A DNA stretch of 14,409 bases from positions 1 to 14,409 of the forward strand of contig JBGTMR010000376.1 in assembly GCA_041743485.1 (NCBI GenBank), written 5' to 3'. The notes beneath the pieces are model-generated. The model was not told where the DNA came from and searched no databases. It saw only the letters and a list, made by a program, of their open reading frames with translations. Positions 1 through 6,267 of this stretch are shown here, piece after piece; within the stretch, counting starts at the first letter, position 1; each line of letters opens with the position of its first letter. This stretch comes from JANDLT01 sp041743485. GTDB lineage: Bacteria; Acidobacteriota; Blastocatellia; Pyrinomonadales; Pyrinomonadaceae. Position numbers and translations under genes: made by a program.

Positions 1-1828
1 TGTTCGGGATGTCGCCGAGCAGATTCAGTTCTTTCGCTTTCAACACCATCGCGGCGGCAATCGGACCCGCCGAACGCGAACCGTATCCGCCGCCTTCGAC
101 GACAACCGCGATTGCCAGCATCGGACGCTCCAAAGGGGCGATTGCCAGAAACCATCCGTCCACGCGCGGTTCGGGCGACATTATCGGAACTTCATATTCG
201 CGTATCACGTTGCCGCGTCGGTCTTTTTCCTGTCGTATGCGCGTCTTGATTTCTCCGGTCTTGGGGTCGTATTCGGGAACGTCTTTTTGCGCCGTTCCGG
301 TTTTGCCGCCACTATTTATCCCCGCCGCTTTGACGGGTGCGAACACGCCGCGTCCCGTGCCTTGAGGTCCGCCGGTGACGAGTCCCATGATGCGGCGCAT
401 ATCGGCGGCGGCGGCGGCGGAAACGACTTGATGAAAGACTTCCGGCGGGCGGTCGTATTCGAGTTTTATCTTCATCAATTTCCCCTCCATGTTGCCAATC
501 GCGGCGGCGGCGAGTGCCATCTGAAGCGGCGTCATCTGTCCGGCGTAGCCTTGCCCGAAACCCTCTAAGGCGATGTCGTAAGGGCGTATTTTCGGGTTGG
601 TGACGATGGTCGCTTCGCGCGGGGCGAGAGCGCGGGCGACGCTCGGCGCGCTGGTGTTCCAAATCTCCGGCAAGCGGCGTCCGCGTAAGGCTTCTTCCGG
701 CGAATCATAGCCGCCGATGCCGAGAAGATTTGCGGCTTGCTTCATGCGTTCGGGACCCAATTTGACCGCCATCTGCGCGTAAAACTGATTACACGAAACT
801 TGATACGCGATGTCATTGCCGATGCGCCCGTGAACTTCCGCCGCGCCTTGATCGTCGTAGATAACACGCGCTCCGGGTTGCGCGTAATAGCCGTTGCCGC
901 TGCATAGAAATTCTTCGTCCTGCATTCCCGCGAGGTACGAGGCAATCATCGTCACGGTCTTAAAGGTCGAGCCGGGAATGTAGTATGTGCTAAGAGCGCG
1001 ATTGACAAGCGGGCGGTCGCGTTCATCGGCGTTGAGTTGAACCCACGTTGCTTCGTCTTGAATCTGTTCAAGGTTGTACGACGGATTGCTGTACATCGCC
1101 AAAATCTCGCCCGTCTGCGGATTGATGGCGACGACCGCGCCGCTACGTCCTTTGAGTTGGTCAACGGCGGTTTGTTGAAGTTCGCGGCTGATAGTCAAAC
1201 GCACATCGCGGTTTGCCTGTTGTTTGACATCACGATTGAGGACGACATCGAGAGCTTCGGGGGCGAGTGTGCTGGTGATGCCGAACATCGCGCGCTCGAA
1301 TCCGGGTTCGCCGCGTTCACTGCCTAAGATATGAGCCATCGCTTCGGGCATCGAATAATCACGCACGATGCGCCCGCGTTCATCGCGGCGATACGAAGCG
1401 AAAGCGTTCTCCAATTTGCCGGAACGGTCGAGAATCCAACCGCGCAGGGTTGATTCCGAAAGTCTCCGATTACGCAAATCCTTGTAGCTTAATTGTTGAA
1501 AACGCTCGTTGCGTTCTTCCGCGTAACGCGCCCAATAAACGTGCGCGCTAAAGACCATCACGGCGAGAAGAACAAACACCCAGCGCAAGATTTTCAAACC
1601 GCGATTGGTCGAAGTCGTACCGAGACGCGCACGCACTTCATCGGGCAAGTCCGTTCCGGCGACGCCCGCCTGCGTCGCAAGGGAACGACGGCGCACGCGG
1701 TTTAATCCGTAACGAACAAGTGAAACTAGAAGTATGATGGCGAGCAGAGCCGTTCCGCCCATGAAGATAAGACTTAAAAGCGCGGGCTGTCGCTCTTGTA
1801 ATGTTTGTTGAAGAATCAGCGAAAGCAT
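1..1828 (-). CDS. class B penicillin-binding protein (peptidoglycan transpeptidase), C-terminus cut by window edge
   Basis: This gene cross-links peptidoglycan stem peptides in the periplasm. My reading of the minus strand from an ATG at 1828 gives 609 codons without a stop before the edge, so the last part is missing. All three transpeptidase motifs are present: S-T-F-K (nucleophile Ser287, Lys290), S-C-N (345-347) and K-T-G-T (509-512). The N-terminus has two hydrophobic stretches, about residues 17-39 and 80-97, separated by an Arg-rich loop (RVRRRS). By the positive-inside rule this puts both the N-terminus and the catalytic domain outside; class B PBPs usually have one anchor. A highly charged segment of about 35 residues follows the KTG motif (about 517-552). 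No clear Shine-Dalgarno precedes the ATG; Met23 is another possible start. It lies 93 nt downstream of the FHA gene, probably co-transcribed. The family is closest in kind to actinobacterial PbpA or elongation PBP2. I infer a role in cell-wall growth. Confidence 0.9.
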   Translation of the reverse strand, partial: MLSLILQQTLQERQPALLSLIFMGGTALLAIILLVSLVRYGLNRVRRRSLATQAGVAGTDLPDEVRARLGTTSTNRGLKILRWVFVLLAVMVFSAHVYWARYAEERNERFQQLSYKDLRNRRLSESTLRGWILDRSGKLENAFASYRRDERGRIVRDYSMPEAMAHILGSERGEPGFERAMFGITSTLAPEALDVVLNRDVKQQANRDVRLTISRELQQTAVDQLKGRSGAVVAINPQTGEILAMYSNPSYNLEQIQDEATWVQLNADERDRPLVNRALSTYYIPGSTFKTVTMIASYLAGMQDEEFLCSGNGYYAQPGARVIYDDQGAAEVHGRIGNDIAYQVSCNQFYAQMAVKLGPERMKQAANLLGIGGYDSPEEALRGRRLPEIWNTSAPSVARALAPREATIVTNPKIRPYDIALEGFGQGYAGQMTPLQMALAAAAIGNMEGKLMKIKLEYDRPPEVFHQVVSAAAAADMRRIMGLVTGGPQGTGRGVFAPVKAAGINSGGKTGTAQKDVPEYDPKTGEIKTRIRQEKDRRGNVIREYEVPIMSPEPRVDGWFLAIAPLERPMLAIAVVVEGGGYGSRSAGPIAAAMVLKAKELNLLGDIPN

Positions 1829-1860
1829 ATTTAAGGCTGGAAGAACGGTAAAACTAAAAA

Positions 1861-1900
1861 TTGAAATTTGAAATTTGAAATCTCGAATTGAAATTTCAAA
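1861..1900. repeat. AT-rich short tandem repeat (TTGAAAT heptamers) with a 12-bp palindrome
   Basis: Three exact head-to-tail copies of TTGAAAT occupy 1861-1881. A fourth copy at 1888-1894 sits inside the perfect palindrome TTGAAATTTCAA (1888-1899). The block fills most of the 93-nt gap between the FHA gene and the PBP gene and is much more AT-rich than its surroundings. It has no T-tract or strong GC stem, so it is not a convincing terminator. It may be a simple low-complexity spacer. Confidence 0.7.
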
Positions 1901-1921
1901 AGTGATTGAGTAACCGGACTT

Positions 1922-2818
1922 TTACAACTTACGAAAACGGACTTCCGCGTCGCCGAAGCTGACGACATCGCCCGCTTCAATCGTGCGGGCTTCGCCGTAA
2001 GCGATGCGCCGCCCGTTGATAAACGTGCCGTTGGTCGAACCCGTGTCGGCGAGAATCAGAGTGCCGTCGGAGTTCATACGAATCGCGGCGTGAACTTTTG
2101 AAACGCTCGGATGGTCGAGCGTTAAATCATTGTCGAGTGCGCGCCCGACATTTATGCGTCGCCCGTCAGGTTGAAATTGCAAACGCTTGTCACGCGAATC
2201 GCCGTTAATCGTGAATCGGGCTTCAACCGTGACATCGTTTTTCTGTGCGGCTGTTTCTTTAAGCGGCGGACGAAAGCCGCCGGTATTTGATTTCGCCGCT
2301 TTCTCTTCACGCGCGGAGGCGGCTTGCGCGGCGCGCGAATTTAACTCCGCTTCGTGTTCACCGAAAGTCGGTTCGACGGCGATGCCGGTCGTGAAAATAT
2401 CAACGGTCGTTTCAATTTGCACGGGGGCGAGCGTGCGAAGGCGATTGTCGTTGATATGGTCAATCGCGGCGGCGAGCAGTTCGTGTTCGAGTTCGGCGAG
2501 AACATCGCGCGGGGCTTCGGCGTGTGTCCCCCATTCGATTTTCAAACGCATCAGATGCGGGGCGACTTTGCCGAGTTCCGAATCAAAACGAACGCCTTCG
2601 TCAATCGCGCGCTTCATACGCTTTATCAAAGTGGAAGTCGAAAGGTTGCTTTCCGCGTTTGTTATGGACGGTTCGCGCCCGACGCTACGGTCAACAATCG
2701 CCCCCATTCCTTCAAACATACGACGAAACAATCGCTCTATCGTCGCTTCATCGCGGGGGCGTTGGAGAGCCGGAATGTTTTTCTTCGCGGGCAATTTGTT
2801 GTTCGACTCTTGAGACAT
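1922..2818 (-). CDS. FHA domain protein with an FhaA-type (DUF3662-like) N-terminal domain
   Basis: This is a predicted cytoplasmic phosphothreonine-binding scaffold of 298 residues. The C-terminal FHA domain (about 212-296) is textbook: G-R at 225-226, S-K-V-H at 240-243, and D-T-G-S-T-N-G-T-F-I-N-G from 258. The N-terminal part (about 22-155) looks like the DUF3662/FhaA N-terminal domain: a basic helix with a K-R-M-K-R-A segment, a strand region with R-L-K-I-E-W, a long helix, then A-P-V-Q-I-E-T and T-T-G-I-A-V. That assignment is by eye and less certain than the FHA domain. A low-complexity Ala/Lys linker (160-195) joins the two. There is no signal peptide or membrane segment. In actinobacteria fhaA sits near rodA, pbpA and Ser/Thr kinases; here the next gene is also a PBP, which supports a cell-wall role regulated by phosphorylation. 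The ATG at 2818 is used; no strong ribosome binding site is visible. Confidence 0.88.
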   Translation of the reverse strand: MSQESNNKLPAKKNIPALQRPRDEATIERLFRRMFEGMGAIVDRSVGREPSITNAESNLSTSTLIKRMKRAIDEGVRFDSELGKVAPHLMRLKIEWGTHAEAPRDVLAELEHELLAAAIDHINDNRLRTLAPVQIETTVDIFTTGIAVEPTFGEHEAELNSRAAQAASAREEKAAKSNTGGFRPPLKETAAQKNDVTVEARFTINGDSRDKRLQFQPDGRRINVGRALDNDLTLDHPSVSKVHAAIRMNSDGTLILADTGSTNGTFINGRRIAYGEARTIEAGDVVSFGDAEVRFRKL

Positions 2819-3015
2819 GATTTTATAAATTCGCTTGATGAAATCGGGTTTGCTTCAAATCAAAAAAGGCTTGCGCGTCCGGGTGTCACTTGTGGGGAAA
2901 GCTTGCGCCGAAAGGGAGTGGAGTCATTCTAACTGAAATGTCCGTATCGGGAGAAGATAGACGGTGGTTAGATGTAAGTTCGCAAACTTTTATTTGGCTG
3001 AATGGTTGATTAAAC
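2819..3015. other. short intergenic region upstream of the FHA-PBP genes
   Basis: This 197-nt gap between the rRNA methyltransferase stop and the FHA start must hold the promoter of the FHA-PBP pair if they are transcribed separately. I see only a weak TAGAAT -10-like box on the minus strand near 2928 without a matching -35, and no terminator-like stem followed by T residues. Confidence 0.3.
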
Positions 3016-3828
3016 CTAAAACTTCGAGCGTTGCCGTCGGGCTTCATACATGACGATGCCGAGCGCGAGCGCGACGTTGAGGCTTTCCACAGGAGCGTTC
3101 ATCGGAATGGAAATTACATCGTCGGCGGTAAGGAGTTCGCCCGCGTCGAAGCCGCGCGCTTCACGTCCGACGATGATGACGCGCGGCAGCGTCCAATCGA
3201 GTTCGAGGTACGACGCGGAAGCATTCGTGTCAAGCATCACGGTGCGATAATTTCGGTCACGACAAAAACGCGAGAGTTCCGCGAGCGTCGCGCCCGTCCA
3301 ACACGGCAAACGGAAACTCGCTCCCATCGCGCCGCGCAAGGTTTTCGGTGAAAACAGATTGACGGTGTGCGTTGTGGCGATGATGCCCGCCGCGCCCGCC
3401 GCTTCCGCCGCGCGCATGATGCTTCCCGCGTTTGCCGGATTGTTGACTTCATTGAGAGCGACGATAATCGCGTTTTCAGATTTAATGCGCGCGTTAAAAC
3501 TTTCAAAGTCGGACGGCGAACGCGCCGCGATTAGTGCGATACCCTGCGGCGTTTTCGTATCGCTCAATGAAGCGAAAACTTCATCGCTGACGAGGGTTGA
3601 ACGCACTCCGCGATGAGCGATGGATTCGAGTAATTCGCGCCCGCGTTCGTTACCTTCAATGCGTTCGGTGTGGAAGGCTTCGGTGATAAGTAATCCGTTT
3701 GCCCGTGCCGCTTCTTCACATAAACGCAAACCTTCGATAAAGATGAGTTCTGATTCTTCGCGCCCGTCGCGTATCGCGCGCGCATGACGCACACGCTCAT
3801 TCTGTTTGCTGATAATCGTTTCGTTCAT
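3016..3828 (-). CDS. TrmH/SpoU-family RNA 2'-O-ribose methyltransferase
   Basis: The 270-residue protein transfers a methyl group from S-adenosylmethionine to a ribose 2'-OH in RNA, most likely 23S rRNA. The N-terminal 95 residues form the L30e-like substrate-binding domain typical of the TsnR/RlmB branch (I-F-I-E-G-L-R near 29-35, K-T-P-Q-G-I-A near 92-98). The SPOUT catalytic domain has motif 1 (N-x-x-N-P-A-N-A-G-S-I-M-R, about 126-139), motif 2 (I-I-V-G-R-E-A-R-G-F, 218-227) and motif 3 (I-P-M-N-A-P-V-E-S-L-N-V-A, 241-253). These form the knotted SAM site, and the length is usual for the family. It starts at an ATG 17 nt after the stop of the endonuclease/phosphatase-family gene, so the two are probably one transcript. 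The exact target nucleotide cannot be told from sequence, so I give no symbol. Confidence 0.93.
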   Translation of the reverse strand: MNETIISKQNERVRHARAIRDGREESELIFIEGLRLCEEAARANGLLITEAFHTERIEGNERGRELLESIAHRGVRSTLVSDEVFASLSDTKTPQGIALIAARSPSDFESFNARIKSENAIIVALNEVNNPANAGSIMRAAEAAGAAGIIATTHTVNLFSPKTLRGAMGASFRLPCWTGATLAELSRFCRDRNYRTVMLDTNASASYLELDWTLPRVIIVGREARGFDAGELLTADDVISIPMNAPVESLNVALALGIVMYEARRQRSKF

Positions 3829-3845
3829 CGTATCTGCAAGGAAGT

Positions 3846-4799
3846 TTAACCGATGCCGTCGGTGTCAATCGTGACCCACACCGGATAATGGTCGGACACG
3901 CCGAGCCACCGACGAGTTCCGTAAGCTTTGACTTTCAGATTGCGTGTGAAAATCCAATCCGTATGCAAGCGAATGAAACCCGCGCGCCATGTCGTCGTGC
4001 CGGTTGGAAACGGCGTCGTGAAATTATGACTTTCAAGCAAGAGGCGCATCGCATCACATGCCGCGCGGTTGAGCGTGTTGAAGTCGCCAACGAAGATTAC
4101 CGCGTCGGCGGGCGTGTCGCGTGTCGCGTTGGCGGCGTGGTCGAGTATGAAGCGATGTTGCGCGAGTTGGTTTTCAATCGAAGCGTGCGTGTCAATGTGC
4201 GCGTTATAGAGATGAAGCCGCGACGCCCCAAGCTTGAACATCGAATAGATTCCGGTGCGCGGACGCCACGCGCAATCCGTCCATGGCAGAGCCAAGCGTT
4301 CCGATTTGAGAAAGGCGGCGCGGCTTAAATTTGCGACTCCGGTATCGCCCGCGTCGTCGGGTTCAATAGCTTCTTCAAAATCTAACCACCAGCGTTTCGG
4401 TTCGACGGAAGCCGTGCGCGGCAGTATGGATTCGGCGTGGGCGTAATTCATATTAAGCGACGCGGCGAGTTCGCGTGCGATGTGATGCCGTCCGGCGCGG
4501 CGTGTGTGTTTGTCGGCTTCCTGTAAAGCGATGATGTCGGGGGCGGGCATCCGTCTTGGCGTGTTGAAATCGCGCGCGGCGCGAATTAAATGTTTGGCGA
4601 CGAGTGCGGGACGACGAACGGGCAGCGTCAAGCCGAGACGACGCAGATAGCTACCGGAAATCAGAAACGAACCGACGGCATAACGTATGTTGAAAGACGC
4701 GATGGTCAACTCGTTCGGAACGCGCGCGACGCGAAGCAAATCGGAGTCGGTATGACTTGAACATACTTCGAGGTGTTCATCCGTCGCGGGTTGGTTCAT
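3846..4799 (-). CDS. endonuclease/exonuclease/phosphatase (EEP) family protein
   Basis: The 317-residue protein has the EEP metal-dependent phosphodiesterase fold shared by DNase I, AP endonucleases and inositol/sphingomyelin phosphatases. In order: S-F-N-I-R-Y (35-40; Asn37), L-Q-E (92-94; metal-binding Glu94), N-A-H-I-D (199-203), G-D-F-N (238-241), Asp281 and S-D-H-Y-P (302-306; catalytic Asp303/His304). All the usual catalytic positions appear intact. The first 28 residues are not hydrophobic, so it looks cytoplasmic. An insertion about 134-155 (W-W-L-D-F-E-E and an acidic stretch) replaces the short loop seen in many relatives. It is followed 17 nt later by the rRNA methyltransferase. 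Substrate is unknown: it could act on nucleic acid or on a small phosphoester. The start is the ATG at 4799. Confidence 0.88.
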   Translation of the reverse strand: MNQPATDEHLEVCSSHTDSDLLRVARVPNELTIASFNIRYAVGSFLISGSYLRRLGLTLPVRRPALVAKHLIRAARDFNTPRRMPAPDIIALQEADKHTRRAGRHHIARELAASLNMNYAHAESILPRTASVEPKRWWLDFEEAIEPDDAGDTGVANLSRAAFLKSERLALPWTDCAWRPRTGIYSMFKLGASRLHLYNAHIDTHASIENQLAQHRFILDHAANATRDTPADAVIFVGDFNTLNRAACDAMRLLLESHNFTTPFPTGTTTWRAGFIRLHTDWIFTRNLKVKAYGTRRWLGVSDHYPVWVTIDTDGIG

Positions 4800-4865
4800 G
4801 CTGCTTTAGCTTCGCGCATATTAAAATTGTGAACGAGTAGTTCCATTGGCTTATTCAACGCGCCG

Positions 4866-5222
4866 CTAACTGTGGACAATAATCGCGGTTCGACTCAACT
4901 CGACAAACTTGAAACCCGCGTCAAACACTTCTTTCAGCTTTTCGATGTTCATCTCGAACAACTTTTCAAGTTCCGCATTGCTTATATTTCCGGTCGAAAT
5001 CAACATCAGCTTCCAAGGTTTCTGCTGCAAGATAAACGAATCAACAAAGTCTGCATCCTTCGTCGCTACCATCCGTTGTTCGATAACGGAAATTTCGTTA
5101 ATCAAAATGTCGGACGTGCGATTACCAAGCGGCAAATCTAAAGTGTGAACCGCATCGAAGCCTGTCTCATTCAACCAAACAGCCAATCGTTGCGGAAGTT
5201 GTGCGTCAATCAGAAACTTCAT
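4866..5222 (-). CDS. DUF5615 PIN-like toxin of a DUF433/DUF5615 toxin-antitoxin pair
   Basis: This 118-residue protein matches the DUF5615 PIN-like family, thought to be metal-dependent ribonucleases related to VapC and Mut7-C. Visible signatures are the opening K-F-L-I-D-A-Q-L-P (acidic Asp6), S-D-I-L-I (Asp38) and A-T-K-D-A-D-F (Asp56, Asp58), which together would form the acidic PIN metal site. Its ATG overlaps the stop of the upstream DUF433 gene as ATGA (5219-5222), so the two are translationally coupled. Order is antitoxin first, toxin second. Toxicity is inferred from the family; this copy looks intact. About 66 nt separate its end from the EEP gene, so read-through into that operon is possible. 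Confidence 0.85.
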   Translation of the reverse strand: MKFLIDAQLPQRLAVWLNETGFDAVHTLDLPLGNRTSDILINEISVIEQRMVATKDADFVDSFILQQKPWKLMLISTGNISNAELEKLFEMNIEKLKEVFDAGFKFVELSRTAIIVHS

Positions 5223-5449
5223 ACCGTCGCTAACTCAACCCGTTTGATTTGGCTCAAGCGAGTAGCAAACGTCAACGCAGCGAAAATATCTTCACGCTCA
5301 AGGTCTTCATAATCTAATAAAATCTCGTCCGGCGTCATTCCAGAACTAAGTAGTTCGAGAATCATTTCGACCGGATAACGCAGTCCGCGAATTGTCGGTT
5401 TGCCGTGACAAATGTCAGGTTTGATTGTGATACGTTCAAATAAATTCAT
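5219..5449 (-). CDS. DUF433 antitoxin
   Basis: The 76-residue product matches DUF433, the helix-turn-helix antitoxin family usually encoded beside DUF5615 toxins. The signature is C-H-G-K-P-T-I-R-G (14-22), then a helix, S-G-M-T-P-D-E-I-L (36-44) and Y-E-D-L-E-R-E-D-I (47-55). I choose the ATG at 5449 rather than an in-frame start 27 nt upstream, because AGAGG (minus strand, 5457-5461) lies 7 nt before it and family members begin close to I-T-I-x-P. It probably neutralises the toxin and represses its own promoter in the 104-nt gap it shares divergently with the glycosyltransferase gene. It overlaps the toxin gene by 4 nt. Confidence 0.85.
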   Translation of the reverse strand: MNLFERITIKPDICHGKPTIRGLRYPVEMILELLSSGMTPDEILLDYEDLEREDIFAALTFATRLSQIKRVELATV

Positions 5450-5553
5450 TGCTGAGCCTCTATATTCATAAAGCAAATCTTATCACGTTCGCGTCCGCCG
5501 TCCGTTCAGCTCTGTACTATCAATCGAACAGGCGAAGCGAGTTCAGAGAAATC

Positions 5554-6267
5554 GTGAAACTTTCAATCATCATCCCGACTTATAATGAAGCCGAATCAAT
5601 CGGCGGCACGCTTGAACGTCTCGCGCGTTTGCGTGGAGACTTTGAAATCATCGTCGTTGACGGCGGCAGCACGGATGAGACGGTTGAACGGGCGCGCGAA
5701 TGTGGAGTCAAGGTTATAGCGAGCGATGAGCGCGGACGCGGAGCGCAGATGCACAGGGGAGCGTGTGCGGCGGGCGGGGATGTTTTGTGGTTTCTGCACG
5801 CCGATACGTTGCCGCCCGATGATGCCGTCGAACGCATCGTTATTTCGCTTGACGAACAAGAAATCGTCGGCGGGAACTGCGTGATAAGTTTCGACGGCGA
5901 GAGTCGCGCGGCGCGATTTATGACGTGGCTGTACCCGCGACTTCGCGTTATGGGTTTGTGTTACGGCGATTCGGGGATTTTCGTCAGGCGTAATGTTTAT
6001 CGGCGCGTCGGAGGTTTTCGACCGTACCCGATTTTTGAAGACCTCGATTTCGTGTGGCGCGTGCGTCGTGTAGGGAAGATGATTTATTTGCCGGTTACGG
6101 TCGTCACATCATCACGACGTTTTGAAGGTCGAAGCTTTCCTTTGACGTTTGCGCGTTGGGCGTGGCTGCAAATTCTGTTCTGGTGCGGAGTCAGTCCGAA
6201 TCGTTTAGGGCGTTGGTATCATCCGGTGCGCGCGTCAAAAGCGAATCAACGCCAGAGTTTTAAGTAA
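5554..6267 (+). CDS. family 2 glycosyltransferase, TIGR04283-like
   Basis: The 237-residue protein has a GT-A fold nucleotide-sugar transferase domain and no membrane anchor. Motifs counted from the GTG start: S-I-I-I-P-T-Y-N-E (4-12), V-V-D-G-G-S-T-D (34-41), G-R-G-A-Q-M-H-x-G-A (61-70), L-H-A-D-T (81-85, in place of DXD) and E-D-L-D-F further on. G-R-G-x-Q-M and H-A-D-T are typical of the TIGR04283 (rSAM/selenodomain-associated) transferases. The frame is open back to 5449, but the GTG at 5554 puts the start directly before K-L-S-I-I-I-P and gives the usual family length. The usual partner (a DUF2064/TIGR04282 protein) is not in the window. The gene converges on the flavoprotein gene and overlaps its 3' end by 22 nt. 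Sugar and acceptor are unknown. Confidence 0.88.
   Translation: MKLSIIIPTYNEAESIGGTLERLARLRGDFEIIVVDGGSTDETVERARECGVKVIASDERGRGAQMHRGACAAGGDVLWFLHADTLPPDDAVERIVISLDEQEIVGGNCVISFDGESRAARFMTWLYPRLRVMGLCYGDSGIFVRRNVYRRVGGFRPYPIFEDLDFVWRVRRVGKMIYLPVTVVTSSRRFEGRSFPLTFARWAWLQILFWCGVSPNRLGRWYHPVRASKANQRQSFK

Noticed and set aside
2187..2813. Long plus-strand open frame of 208 codons opposite the FHA gene
   Set aside because: It lies entirely antisense to a gene with a clear FHA domain; the Ser/Arg-rich product has no recognisable domain and is the usual shadow of a GC-rich coding strand.
2920..2935. TAGAAT as the promoter -10 of the FHA gene on the minus strand
   Set aside because: No -35-like hexamer at 16-19 nt; too weak to list as a separate feature.
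5449..5553. Upstream extension of the glycosyltransferase to a TTG at 5449
   Set aside because: It would add 35 residues without homology to the family and run across the divergent antitoxin promoter; the GTG at 5554 fits the domain start.
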